Below, piece after piece: positions 51,761 to 60,885 of a stretch of DNA of 64,000 bases. Where the stretch lies: positions 129,445-193,444 of the forward strand of contig JAILWQ010000005.1 of the NCBI GenBank assembly GCA_025698865.1, written 5' to 3'. Made by a program: the position numbers and the translations under genes. This stretch comes from Erythrobacter sp. (GTDB lineage Bacteria > Pseudomonadota > Alphaproteobacteria > Sphingomonadales > Sphingomonadaceae). The notes under the pieces are model-generated. The model was not told the origin of the DNA. It saw only the letters and a program-made list of their open reading frames with translations, and did not search any database. How positions within the stretch are numbered: the stretch's first letter is position 1; each line of letters opens with the position of its first letter.

Positions 51761-52227
51761 CAGGAGCACCTCTTGCGTGGAATGGGCTTGTATTGTGGAT
51801 TAGACTCGGTTTCGAATGGGGTCAGCACCTCGCCTCCTTCGCTGAGCACATAGCGGCTGGTGACCTCCCAGTTCTCGCCCTCTCCGGACATGGCGAGCGA
51901 CACTACGATCGCGTCGGGGCTCTCGACCTCGACCGACGTCACCTTGCCCAGTGATTCGTAGAACTCGATTTCGTCGTCCCGGATATCCATCCGGAGGTCG
52001 GAGGCGGGATTGCAGGTGCCATCGGCGATGTCCCACACGCCGCGGAAACTTGCGGGAATGGCGTCTCGGGAGGCCATCGGTGGCCCCGCGCCATCGCCGA
52101 TACCGCCGTCCGGCTCGACCGGGATGGCAGTCTCAACCGGCGCTGTCTCGGTCGGAGCAGGATCGGAACACCCGGCGGCGACCAGCGCGAGGGGGAGGGC
52201 GGGCATGAGGCGAAGACGCTTCGTCAT
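51760..52227 (-). CDS. Small lipoprotein of unknown function
   Basis: A 155-residue protein starting MTKRLRLMPALPLALVAAGCSD, with lipobox VAAGC (C20), a Thr/Pro/Glu-rich linker (20-60), and a small beta domain with FRGVWDIADGTCNPASDLRM, containing paired cysteines. The C-terminal part reads as a beta-sandwich. No family recognised. It sits 46 bp after mmsA and is coupled to the I78 gene. Confidence 0.75.
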   Translation of the reverse strand: MTKRLRLMPALPLALVAAGCSDPAPTETAPVETAIPVEPDGGIGDGAGPPMASRDAIPASFRGVWDIADGTCNPASDLRMDIRDDEIEFYESLGKVTSVEVESPDAIVVSLAMSGEGENWEVTSRYVLSEGGEVLTPFETESNPQYKPIPRKRCS

Positions 52228-52273
52228 ACCCGCCTCAACGCGCCGCCTGCTCACCTGTTTCCCGCGTTTCGCC

Positions 52274-53770
52274 TTATCCCATGGTCGGAATGACGAAGGC
52301 GTTCGAGCCGTCGCCGCCGCCATCGGGCCAGCGCTGGGTCACCTTCTTGGTCTTGGTCCAGAAGCGCAGGCCTTCCTGCCCGTACTGATCGATATCGCCA
52401 AAGCCGGAGCGCTTCCAGCCGCCGAAGCTGTGATAGCTCACCGGAACGGGGATCGGCACGTTGATACCGACCATGCCGACATTCACGCGATGCGCGAATT
52501 CGCGGGCGGCGTGGCCGTTGCGGGTGAAGATGGCGACGCCGTTGCCGTATTGATGCTCGCTCGGCAGGCGCACCGCCTCCTCGAAATCTCTGGCGCGGAC
52601 GATCTGGAGAACCGGCCCGAAGATTTCTTCCTGATAGCTTTCCATCTTCGTGGTGACCTTGTCGAGCAGAGTGGGGCCGACGAAGAAGCCCTTTTCGTGA
52701 CCTTGCAGCGAGAAGCCGCGCCCGTCGATCACGACCTCGGCACCTTCCTTCTCGGCCGTGTCGATCCATTCCTCGATGCGGGCCTTGTGCTCGGGCGTGA
52801 CGACCGGGCCGTAATGCGCGTCGGGATCGTTGGATACGCCGACACGCAGGGCGTTGATCGCGGGGATCAGCTTTTCGCGCAGGCGTTCGGCGGTGTCCTC
52901 GCCCACCGGGACCACCACCGGCAGCGCCATGCAGCGTTCGCCAGCGGAACCGAAAGCGGCGCCCGCAAGATCGTTCACCACCTGATCGAGATCGGCGTCT
53001 GGCATCACAATGCCGTGGTTCTTCGCGCCCCCGAACGCCTGCACGCGCTTGCCGTTCGCCGTCCCGCGCGAATAGATGTACTGCGCGATGTCGCTCGATC
53101 CGACGAAGCTGATCGCAGCGATATCGTCATGGTCGATGATGGCGTCGACCATCTCCTTGTCGCCATGGACCACCTGCAGCAGCCCCTCGGGCGCGCCCGC
53201 TTCCACGAACAGTTCGGCAAGGCGCACCGGCACGCTGGGATCGCGCTCCGAAGGCTTGAGGATGAAGGCGTTGCCCGCCGCGATCGCCATGCCGAACATC
53301 CACATCGGGATCATCGCCGGGAAGTTGAAGGGGGTGATGCCCGCCCCGATCCCGAGCGGCTGGCGCATCGAATAGACATCGATGCCGGGCCCCGCGCCTT
53401 GCGTGTATTCGCCCTTCAGCGCCTGGGGAATGCCGCAGGCATATTCGATCACCTCCAGCCCGCGCTGCACGTCGCCATGGGCGTCGTCGACGACCTTGCC
53501 GTGCTCGCTCGCCAGCAGTTCGGCGAGCTGCTGCTTGTTCTCCTCGACCAGCCGCTTGAACTCGAACATGACCCGGGCGCGCCGCTGGGGATTGGTCGCG
53601 GCCCATTCGGGCTGGACCTTTTTGGCGGTCTCGACGGCGCGGGCCAGCAGGGCGGCATCGCCCAGCGGCACCTCGGCCTGAACCTCGCCGGTGGACGGGT
53701 TCCAGATCTTGTGCGTGCGAGTTGCGGAGCCGCCGGCTCCGCCGGAAATGAAATGGTTTACTGTGCGCAT
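52274..53770 (-). CDS. mmsA: Methylmalonate-semialdehyde dehydrogenase (acylating)
   Basis: MmsA converts methylmalonate semialdehyde to propionyl-CoA with NAD+ and CoA. The 498-residue aldehyde dehydrogenase has NFPAMIPMWMFGMAIAAGNAF-type segment, KPSERDPSVPVRLAELF, the SFVGSS motif and catalytic Cys in GSAGERCMALPVVV. It ends the valine branch together with the hydratase, hydrolase and mmsB. Two small lipoprotein genes separate it from the isobutyryl-CoA dehydrogenase. Confidence 0.95.
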   Translation of the reverse strand: MRTVNHFISGGAGGSATRTHKIWNPSTGEVQAEVPLGDAALLARAVETAKKVQPEWAATNPQRRARVMFEFKRLVEENKQQLAELLASEHGKVVDDAHGDVQRGLEVIEYACGIPQALKGEYTQGAGPGIDVYSMRQPLGIGAGITPFNFPAMIPMWMFGMAIAAGNAFILKPSERDPSVPVRLAELFVEAGAPEGLLQVVHGDKEMVDAIIDHDDIAAISFVGSSDIAQYIYSRGTANGKRVQAFGGAKNHGIVMPDADLDQVVNDLAGAAFGSAGERCMALPVVVPVGEDTAERLREKLIPAINALRVGVSNDPDAHYGPVVTPEHKARIEEWIDTAEKEGAEVVIDGRGFSLQGHEKGFFVGPTLLDKVTTKMESYQEEIFGPVLQIVRARDFEEAVRLPSEHQYGNGVAIFTRNGHAAREFAHRVNVGMVGINVPIPVPVSYHSFGGWKRSGFGDIDQYGQEGLRFWTKTKKVTQRWPDGGGDGSNAFVIPTMG

Positions 53771-53840
53771 GAAATACCTCTCTGCTCTGCCAACGCCCTA
53801 GGCGCGGGCAAGGTCCGAGATCAATGCGCGCTTCGTCGAG

Positions 53841-55055
53841 CTAGCTCACACCGGCCATCATCTGGGCGCAAAGGATGGCGCCGTAAGTGCCCAGCGCGTA
53901 GCCCAGCACGGCCAGCAGCACGCCGACCGGCGCCAGCGCGGGATGGAAGGCGGCTGCCACCACCGGAGCCGAGGCCGCGCCGCCGACATTGGCCTTGCTG
54001 CCGACCGCCACGAAGAAGAACGGCGCCTTGATGATCTTGGCGACGACCAGCAGCAGGACGATGTGGAACGCCATCCAGATCGCGCCGATCGCCATGAAGG
54101 CGGGCGCGTCCATGATCTTGGTCACGTCCATCCGCGTGCCGATCACCGCCACCAGCAGGAAGATGAACAACACGCCGAACTTGCTCGCGCCGATCCCCTC
54201 CAGTTCGCGCGCGCGGGTGAAGCTGGCGAGCAGGCCCGCCGTCGTCGCGATCACGACGACCCAGAAGAACTCGCTCGCCAGCGTCGCGTCCTCTCCCTGA
54301 AGGTCGGCGAAGAGGCCGCCGAGCAGCCCGCCCAGGAAATGCGACAGCCCGACCACGGCGAAGGCGACGCCGAACAGCAGGACGTAATCGTTCGCGCTCG
54401 CCACGCGCTCGATTTTCGCCGAATAGGCGGCCATGCTGTCGCGCAGCCGGGCGATGGAGGAGCTGTCGGCGCCGAGCCAGCGATCGACCCGCTCGTGCGC
54501 ACCCGCACCGTAGAGGAGGAAGATCATCCAGATCTCGGCGACAATGATGTCGACCGCGAGCAGGGCGGCGAAATTCTCGAGCGGGTAGCCATAGACCTCC
54601 AGCATCGCCGTCTGGTTGGCGCCGCCGCCGATCCAGCTTCCGGCCAGCGTCGCGAGGCCGCGCCAGGCGGCGGTGTCGCCGCTGCCGATGATCGAGGGTT
54701 CGAACTGCGCCACGATCCACAACGCCAGCGGACCGCCCAGCACAATGCCCAGCGTCGCGGTGAGGAACATCACGATCGCCTTGCTGCCGAGGCCGAGGAT
54801 GCCCTTTATGTCGATCGAGACCGTCATCAGGAACAGCGCGGCGGGAAGGAAGTAATCCCGGGCGATGTCCCACAGCCTGCTTTCGGACACGTCGATCAGG
54901 CCGAAGGTCGTCATCAGGCTGGGCACCAGATAGCAGACCAAGATGATCGGCATGAAGACGTAGAAACGCTGCCACGCCGGCCGGTCGCGCGTCGCGAAGA
55001 CGAAGGCCAGAAGGGCGGCCAGCAGGCCGAGAATAATCCTGTCGTCGCTGATCAC
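53841..55055 (-). CDS. DUF819 family membrane protein
   Basis: A 404-residue protein with about ten transmembrane helices. The family signatures are visible: SWIGGGANQTAMLEVYG near residue 145 and the late SKANVGGAASAPVVAAAFHPALAPVGVLLAVLGYALG-type region (355-390). The family (YjcL-like) resembles sodium-dependent transporters, but the substrate is unknown. It stands alone between mmsA (70 bp away) and tRNA-Gly. Confidence 0.88.
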   Translation of the reverse strand: MISDDRIILGLLAALLAFVFATRDRPAWQRFYVFMPIILVCYLVPSLMTTFGLIDVSESRLWDIARDYFLPAALFLMTVSIDIKGILGLGSKAIVMFLTATLGIVLGGPLALWIVAQFEPSIIGSGDTAAWRGLATLAGSWIGGGANQTAMLEVYGYPLENFAALLAVDIIVAEIWMIFLLYGAGAHERVDRWLGADSSSIARLRDSMAAYSAKIERVASANDYVLLFGVAFAVVGLSHFLGGLLGGLFADLQGEDATLASEFFWVVVIATTAGLLASFTRARELEGIGASKFGVLFIFLLVAVIGTRMDVTKIMDAPAFMAIGAIWMAFHIVLLLVVAKIIKAPFFFVAVGSKANVGGAASAPVVAAAFHPALAPVGVLLAVLGYALGTYGAILCAQMMAGVS

Positions 55056-55170
55056 GCGGCCGCCTCTCCCGTTCCCGCCGTTCCGTTCGCCCGCCGCCTA
55101 GCGAAGCTGCGGACGAAAAACCATGTTGACCGGCGCATTGTGCCGATGCATCGGCGTTCCCCTGCACCGC

Positions 55171-55244
55171 GCGGGTGTAGCTCAATGGTAGAGCAGCAGC
55201 TTCCCAAGCTGACGACGAGGGTTCGATTCCCTTCACCCGCTCCA
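55171..55244 (+). tRNA. tRNA-Gly(CCC)
   Basis: The acceptor GCGGGTG (55171) pairs with CACCCGC near the 3' end; the anticodon stem CAGC/GCTG holds TTCCCAA, giving anticodon CCC. T-arm GAGGG-TTCGATT-CCCTT and encoded CCA ending at 55244 are present. No integration repeat is seen beside it. Confidence 0.96.
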
Positions 55245-55324
55245 GCAGCCCCGCGCACGGCGAGACACTTCGTCAGCCGGAAGCCGGCCGCTGCGAACGT
55301 GAACTCGTGCGACATTTCTAAAGC

Positions 55325-56233
55325 CTAGAACTCCTTCATCCGCTCGAGCAGCCAGCGGAAGCCGGCGTCTTGGCGCAATCGGCTGTGCCATAAGGCCGAG
55401 AGCATGAAGGGGGGGTGCGCCGTATCGACCTGGAGGGACACCGTTCCCAGAGCGGCGCCCAGCCTGTCTGCCAGCCGCTGCGGGACGAAGGCGACCATGT
55501 CGGTCGCGCCGACCGTGGCGATGGCGGTGGAGCCGTCGTAGACGATGGTGTTCGGCTTCTTGCCCTGCGGAAACTGGAGGCCGCTGGCCTGCGAGGCCTG
55601 CCGGATCTCGATCATCGAACTGGGCAGGCCGAAGGGATGGATCGTACCGATCTGCAGCAGCGGGAAGGCATCGATCTCGTCGCGGGTGACGGTCCGCCCT
55701 GCCAGCGGATGATCCTTCGCTGCGATCCACACGAACTCGTCGGAAAAGACCGGCTCGGTCACGAAGCGGTCGGGCACATGCTCGAACAGGCCGATCGCCA
55801 GATCGACCGAGCCGTCCTCGAGCAGTGCGGGCAGTTCCTTGTCCAGCGCCACCAGACGGATCGTCAGCCCGGGCGCGACCCGGCCGGCCCAGGCGATCAG
55901 CTGCGGAGCGATCAGCGTGCAGAAATAGGAGCCGACCGACAGCGTCATGGTGCGCCGCACGGTCGCGGGATCGAACCCGCTGGGCGCCAGAGCGGTGCGC
56001 AGTTGGGCGAGGCCGGCGTGAAGCTCGGGCGCTATCTCGAGAGCGCGGGCGGTCGGCTGGAGCGAACGGCCCGAACGCACGAACAGGGGATCGCCCAGCG
56101 CTTCCCGCAGCCGCCGCAGGGCGTGGCTGACGGCCGACTGGGTAAGGCCCAGCCGATCGGCCGCGCGGGTCGTGCTGCGCAGTTCGAACAGCGCATCAAA
56201 GGTCTGGAGCAGGTTGAGATCGAACTGAGCCAT
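55325..56233 (-). CDS. LysR family transcriptional regulator
   Basis: A 302-residue LysR-type regulator: winged helix at 1-65 (LLQTFDALFELRSTTRAADRL-type with QSAVSHALRRLREALGDPLF), then the periplasmic-binding-like effector domain. It is divergent from the emrA-emrB-outer-membrane-factor genes, which suggests it controls that efflux operon. An ATGAA-N5-TTCAT palindrome (56232-56246) overlaps its own start, and a longer inverted repeat lies in the intergenic region. Confidence 0.93.
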   Translation of the reverse strand: MAQFDLNLLQTFDALFELRSTTRAADRLGLTQSAVSHALRRLREALGDPLFVRSGRSLQPTARALEIAPELHAGLAQLRTALAPSGFDPATVRRTMTLSVGSYFCTLIAPQLIAWAGRVAPGLTIRLVALDKELPALLEDGSVDLAIGLFEHVPDRFVTEPVFSDEFVWIAAKDHPLAGRTVTRDEIDAFPLLQIGTIHPFGLPSSMIEIRQASQASGLQFPQGKKPNTIVYDGSTAIATVGATDMVAFVPQRLADRLGAALGTVSLQVDTAHPPFMLSALWHSRLRQDAGFRWLLERMKEF

Positions 56234-56270
56234 GAATGTGGTTCATAGCATGCAAGCCGAGTCGTCATTA

Positions 56271-56337
56271 GGTGAATTGCTGCACCACACTATATCGGCT
56301 CCACACTGTTTCGGCGGCGTTCGTGCCGCAATTCACC
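56271..56337. promoter_or_regulatory. 15-bp inverted repeats flanking the efflux promoter
   Basis: GGTGAATTGCTGCAC (56271-56285) and GTGCCGCAATTCACC (56323-56337) are inverted copies with one mismatch, 52 bp apart start to start. They bracket the space between lysR and emrA. Paired LysR sites or a looping operator are plausible. Confidence 0.6.
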
Positions 56338-56356
56338 GATAAGCGAGGAAGACCGG

Positions 56357-57559
56357 GTGAACGAGGTCTCTACAGACATGCGGGAAGAACGTCCGGCGCA
56401 AGGTCACGACGTGCTGGGCGACGAGTGGACGGAAGACCACGGTTTCTCCGAAGACACCGCGCCCGAGGCACCGGCGGACGAACAGACGCCGCGAAAATCG
56501 GGGCTGAAGCGCTTCCGCGTCCCGCTGCTCCTGCTCGCGCCGGTCGCGCTCCTGCTGGGCGGTCTCTTCATCTACCTGAACGGCGGTCGCTACGTGTCGA
56601 CCGACGATGCGTTTCTGCAGACCGGAATGATCTCGGTCAGCCCCAACGTCTCGGGCCGCGTGGTTTCGGTTGAGGTTCAGAGGAACGCGCGGGTTGCCAA
56701 GGGCGACGTCCTGTTCCGCATCGACCCCGCGCCGTTCGAGGCGGAGGTGAAGCGCGCGCAGGCCATGCTCGACGAGGCGCGCACGCAGGTCTCCTCGCAG
56801 CGCGCCGATTATCGCAAGGGTCTGGCGCAGATCGACGCCGCCCGGGCGCAGGTCCGCTATGCGGAACGGGAGGCGGCGCGGCAGAAGGAATTGCTCGACG
56901 AGGGCATCTCCAGCCAGAACCAGTACGATCAGGCCGTGCTGGCAACGCAGACCGCGCGGCAGGATGTCCAGACCGCGCAGCAGGACAACGAGGCGGTCCA
57001 GGCGCGCCTGTCGGGCAGCGTCGGCGCCCCGATCGATTCGCAACCCGGCGTGGAAGCCGCGCAGGCCGCACTCGACCAGGCGAAGCTCAACCTTGGTTAT
57101 ACAGTGGTGCGCGCGGCGCAGGACGGTGTCGTCGCCAATGTCGACCAGCTTCAGGTCGGGGACTACGTGACCGCGGGCAAACCGGTCTTCACCGAGGCTG
57201 GCACGCGCATCTGGGTGGAGGCGAACTTCAAGGAAGACCAGCTGCAATACATGCGGCTGGGCCAGCCCGCGACGATCGAGCTGGACGCCTTTCCCGATCT
57301 GCACCTGACGGGCCGGGTCAGCAGCTTCAGCCCCGGCACCGGGAGCGCCTTCTCCGTGCTCCCGGCCGAAAACGCGACCGGCAACTGGGTCAAGGTGGTC
57401 CAGCGCCTGCCGGTCGAGATCATGATCGACAAGGTGCCGTCCGACATTCCGCTGCACGCCGGGCTGTCAGTCATCGCCGAAGTCGACACGGGGCACGAGC
57501 GGCGCCTGTTCGGTCCCGATGTGCCGCCCAAGCAGCCTCGCATGGCGCAGGCGCGGTGA
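56357..57559 (+). CDS. HlyD/EmrA family efflux adaptor
   Basis: A 400-residue periplasmic adaptor of the EmrA type, with a cytoplasmic acidic N-terminus, one transmembrane helix (about 57-76), a biotinyl-lipoyl-like half (GGRYVSTDDAFLQTGMISVSPNVSG region), a long coiled coil (about 125-235) and a beta-barrel C-terminus. The start is GTG 56357 with AGGAAGA upstream; an in-frame ATG lies 21 bp further. It is coupled to the MFS gene by GTGA. Confidence 0.9.
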   Translation: MNEVSTDMREERPAQGHDVLGDEWTEDHGFSEDTAPEAPADEQTPRKSGLKRFRVPLLLLAPVALLLGGLFIYLNGGRYVSTDDAFLQTGMISVSPNVSGRVVSVEVQRNARVAKGDVLFRIDPAPFEAEVKRAQAMLDEARTQVSSQRADYRKGLAQIDAARAQVRYAEREAARQKELLDEGISSQNQYDQAVLATQTARQDVQTAQQDNEAVQARLSGSVGAPIDSQPGVEAAQAALDQAKLNLGYTVVRAAQDGVVANVDQLQVGDYVTAGKPVFTEAGTRIWVEANFKEDQLQYMRLGQPATIELDAFPDLHLTGRVSSFSPGTGSAFSVLPAENATGNWVKVVQRLPVEIMIDKVPSDIPLHAGLSVIAEVDTGHERRLFGPDVPPKQPRMAQAR

Positions 57560-59076
57560 CACAGGACTATCCCGCCCCGGCGACGCGGCGGTTCATCACT
57601 GCCTCGGTCATGGCCGCGACGGTGATGAATTCGCTCGACAGCACGATCGCCAACGTCGCCCTGCCGCATATGCAGGGCAGCGTCGCCGCGAGCGCGGACC
57701 AGATCACCTGGGTGCTGACCAGCTACATCGTTGCCGCCGCGATCATGACCCCGCTGGCCGGCTGGCTAGCCGGGCGGATCGGTCGCAAAAAGCTGATCCT
57801 GGCGTCCATCGTCGGCTTCACCATTGCGTCCGGCCTGTGCGGGATCTCGACCAGCCTCGGCGAGCTGGTGGGCTTCCGCCTGTTGCAGGGCCTGTTCGGC
57901 GCGGCTCTGGTGCCGATGAGTCAGGCGATCCTGCTCGATATCAATCCGCCCGAACGCCACGGCCCCGCCATGTCGATCTGGGGCATGGGCGCGATCCTCG
58001 GCCCGATCGTCGGCCCTGCGCTGGGCGGGTTTCTGACCGAGAATTACGACTGGCGCTGGGTCTTCTACATCAACCTGCCGGTCGGGGTGATCGCCTTCGT
58101 CGGCCTGTCCATGTTCCTGAGCGAGAGCAAGGCGGCGAAGTCGCGGCTCGATCTGTTCGGCTTCGCCATGCTGGCGCTCGCGATCGCATCGCTCCAGATG
58201 ATGCTCGATCGCGGCCAGCAGCTCGACTGGTTCTCTTCGTGGGAAGTCTGCATCGAGGCGGCGGCGGCGGTCGGCTTCCTCTACGTGTTCATCGTCCACA
58301 CGCTGACTGCGGACCATCCCTTCATCGACCTCGCTCTGTTCAAGGACGGCAATTTCGTCTCCAGCTCGGTGCTCGGCTTCTTCCTCGGCGTGCTGATCTT
58401 CTCGGTGCTGGCGCTCCTGCCGCCGATGCTGGAGGGGCTGATGGGCTATCCGGTCGTGCTGACCGGGCTGGTGACCGCGCCCCGCGGCCTCGGCACGATG
58501 CTGTCGATGATAATCGTCGGGCAATTGATCAAGCGGGTCGATGCGCGGCTGCTGATCGGCACGGGGCTGGCCATCGCCGCCTATTCGACCTGGCAGATGA
58601 GCGGCTTCTCGTTGCAGATGGACGAGCGGCTGGTGATTACCACCGGATTTGTCCAGGGCATCGGCACCGGCCTGATCTTCGTGCCGCTGTCGACGATCGC
58701 CTTCGCAACGCTCGACCCGCGGCTGCGCAACGAAGGGGCGGCGATGTTCACGCTGATCCGCAATATCGGGTCCGCGATCGGCATCTCGGTGCTCCAAGCT
58801 ATGACGATCCGCAACGGCAGCATCGTGCATTCGCGACTGGTGGAGGGCGTGCGGCCCGACAACCCGGTCCTCAACCGCGCAATACCCGATTTCGATTTCG
58901 GCATGGCGGAGGCAGTGGCGCGGTTCAATGCGGAGATTACGCGTCAGGCCGCGATGGTTTCCTACATCGATGCCTTCCATTTCCTTTTCATCACCACGGT
59001 GGTCGTATCACCCCTGATCCTGCTGATGCGTCCGCCGCGAAAGGGCGCCGCCGCGCCGACAATGCACATGGACTGA
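57556..59076 (+). CDS. DHA2 family MFS drug transporter (EmrB-like)
   Basis: A 506-residue major facilitator with 14 predicted helices. Motif A-like GWLAGRIGRKKLI (residues 70-82), the DHA2 motif C-like GMGAILGPIVGPALGGF near 149-165 and opening TASVMAATVMNSLDSTIANVALPHM-type all fit EmrB. Start GTG 57556 overlaps the emrA stop. Together with the adaptor and the outer-membrane factor it forms a tripartite pump for hydrophobic or acidic toxic compounds. Confidence 0.93.
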   Translation: MTQDYPAPATRRFITASVMAATVMNSLDSTIANVALPHMQGSVAASADQITWVLTSYIVAAAIMTPLAGWLAGRIGRKKLILASIVGFTIASGLCGISTSLGELVGFRLLQGLFGAALVPMSQAILLDINPPERHGPAMSIWGMGAILGPIVGPALGGFLTENYDWRWVFYINLPVGVIAFVGLSMFLSESKAAKSRLDLFGFAMLALAIASLQMMLDRGQQLDWFSSWEVCIEAAAAVGFLYVFIVHTLTADHPFIDLALFKDGNFVSSSVLGFFLGVLIFSVLALLPPMLEGLMGYPVVLTGLVTAPRGLGTMLSMIIVGQLIKRVDARLLIGTGLAIAAYSTWQMSGFSLQMDERLVITTGFVQGIGTGLIFVPLSTIAFATLDPRLRNEGAAMFTLIRNIGSAIGISVLQAMTIRNGSIVHSRLVEGVRPDNPVLNRAIPDFDFGMAEAVARFNAEITRQAAMVSYIDAFHFLFITTVVVSPLILLMRPPRKGAAAPTMHMD

Positions 59077-59081
59077 TCGCG

Positions 59082-60572
59082 ATGCGCAAAATCTTTCGAA
59101 CCAGAACCCTATTGGACGCGATCTGCGCCTCCACATTGGCCGGCTGCACCGTCGGGCCGGACTTCGCGCCGCCCTCCGGCGCCGTTGCGGACGCCTATCT
59201 CTCGCCCGCCGAACAGCCTTCCACTGCTGGCGACACGCCGGCGATCGAACAGGGCGCCGGGCCGGAATTGCAATGGTGGACGGCCTTCGGCTCGCCAGAA
59301 CTCGATGCGCTGGTCGAGCGCGCGATCGCTCGCAATGCGAGCCTCGAGGCCAGCAACGCGACGCTTGCCGCCGCGCGCGAGGAAGTCGCCGCCATCCGCG
59401 GGCAGCGGCTGCCGCAGGTCGACGCGAATGCGCGGGTGGAGCGCGAGCAGGCCAATCTCGCGGCGTTCGGCTTCGAGCCCAATCCGGCGCTGGGGCTGGA
59501 CGGCAACCCGCAATTCAACCTCTACTCGATCGGGGGCGGTGTCTCCTACGATCTCGACCTGTTCGGGCGTCGGCGGCGCAGCATCGAGGAAAGCGCGGCC
59601 CAGGCCGAGGCGCAGCTGCGCCAGACGCAGGCCGCGCATCTGGCGGTCGCCGGACAGGTGGTGACCCAGGTCCTCACGATCGCGGCGCTGCGGGCCCGTC
59701 TCGAGACCGCACAGGCACTGCTGGAGGAGGACCGGCGCAACGTCGACCTCACCCGCAAGCGGAAGGACGCAGGCGAAGGGACGCTGGTCGAGGTGCTCAA
59801 TGCGCAGAGCCAGTTCCAGAACGATCGAGGCGACATCCCGCAGCTGCGCCAGCAGCTGGCCGAGGCGCGCCACCTGCTGGCCACTTTGATCGGGATCGCT
59901 CCCGCCGAACTCGAACCGACCGATTTCGATCTTGACGCGCTGCGGATACCCGATCCGGTTCCGGTCACCCTGCCATCGCGGCTGGTGCACAAGCGGCCCG
60001 ACATCCTGCAGGCGGAGGCCGACCTGCACGCCGCCACCGCGGCCATCGGCGTGGCGACGGCCGAACTCTATCCCGACATAACGCTGGGGGCGACGCTGAC
60101 GCAGGGCGCGAACGGGCTCGACAGCATCTTCAGCAATTCGACCCGCGGCTTTGACCTGTTCGCCGGCCTGACCGCACCGATCTTTCACGGCGGAACGCTG
60201 AAGGCCAACCGGCGCGCTGCGATCGACCGCGCCCGCGCCGCCGATGCGACCTATCGCCAGACCGTGCTCGACGCATTCCGCCAGGTCGCCGACCTTCTGC
60301 AATCGATCGAGAACGACGCGCAGTCGGTCAGCGATCAGCGCGAGGCCAGCGCGGTCGCCAGCCAGTCGCTCCGCCTGTCGCGCCGCAGCTTCGAGGTCGG
60401 CAACACCGGCATCCTCCAGACCCTCGATTCCGCCCGGCTCTACCAGACCGCGCAATCCAACCTCGTCCAGGCCCGCGCACGCCAGATGCTGAACGTCGCC
60501 CGCCTTTATGTCGCAACGGCGGGGGGCTGGGTTGGGGCGCCCGAGAAAGCGGCAGGGTTCACCGAACGGTGA
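59082..60572 (+). CDS. Outer-membrane efflux lipoprotein (NodT/OprM type)
   Basis: A 496-residue TolC-family protein with a lipobox LAGC (C22), VGPDFAPP at the mature N-terminus, two long repeated coiled-coil halves (about 75-280 and 290-480) and the conserved VTLPSRLVHKRPDILQAEADLHAATA-type segment. It completes the efflux system. The ATG is 5 bp after the emrB stop, and the longer open frame that runs through the upstream gene is not coding. Confidence 0.92.
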   Translation: MRKIFRTRTLLDAICASTLAGCTVGPDFAPPSGAVADAYLSPAEQPSTAGDTPAIEQGAGPELQWWTAFGSPELDALVERAIARNASLEASNATLAAAREEVAAIRGQRLPQVDANARVEREQANLAAFGFEPNPALGLDGNPQFNLYSIGGGVSYDLDLFGRRRRSIEESAAQAEAQLRQTQAAHLAVAGQVVTQVLTIAALRARLETAQALLEEDRRNVDLTRKRKDAGEGTLVEVLNAQSQFQNDRGDIPQLRQQLAEARHLLATLIGIAPAELEPTDFDLDALRIPDPVPVTLPSRLVHKRPDILQAEADLHAATAAIGVATAELYPDITLGATLTQGANGLDSIFSNSTRGFDLFAGLTAPIFHGGTLKANRRAAIDRARAADATYRQTVLDAFRQVADLLQSIENDAQSVSDQREASAVASQSLRLSRRSFEVGNTGILQTLDSARLYQTAQSNLVQARARQMLNVARLYVATAGGWVGAPEKAAGFTER

Positions 60573-60592
60573 GGCTGCACTTGTCGCCATTT

Positions 60593-60636
60593 CCGTAGGT
60601 GAACACTTGAAGGCAGACCGGAAGACCGACCTACGG
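60593..60636 (+). repeat. Inverted repeat after the efflux operon
   Basis: CCGTAGGT (60593-60600) pairs with ACCTACGG (60629-60636) across a 28-nt loop that holds a tandem GACCGGAAGACCG-like motif. No U-run follows, so it is at best a weak terminator for the efflux operon. Confidence 0.35.
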
Positions 60637-60698
60637 TAAGGTCGATGCGATCGCAACTTCCCGAAGGCCGCACCACCCTTCCAAAATCATCGAAGAAA

Positions 60699-60752
60699 TG
60701 GTGGGCGCGGCAAGGATTGAACTTGCGACCCCACCCGTGTGAAAGATGGGGT
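60699..60752 (-). pseudogene. tRNA-Val(CAC)-like 3' fragment
   Basis: On the minus strand, a loop TTCACAC (anticodon CAC), the T-arm GCAAG-TTCAATC-CTTGC, acceptor strand CGCGCCC, A and CCA are present, ending at 60699. The 5' acceptor strand GGGCGCG and a normal D-arm are absent in the following sequence. This is the 3' half of a tRNA, as left at the far end of an island integrated into a tRNA gene. Confidence 0.7.
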
Positions 60753-60885
60753 CTACGACAAACTGGGCTTTCCTGAGATTCAAAAATGCCTTGATTTACA
60801 GGTGTATACGTCTAAGCTCGTGTCAGGAAGTTCCCCTACGTTTTTCATATTCGTTTCATACTTTTGATCCGAAGGCACTGGCCAA

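Noticed and set aside
55171..55324. Integration site at tRNA-Gly
   Set aside because: No integrase or repeat of the tRNA 3' end was seen nearby.
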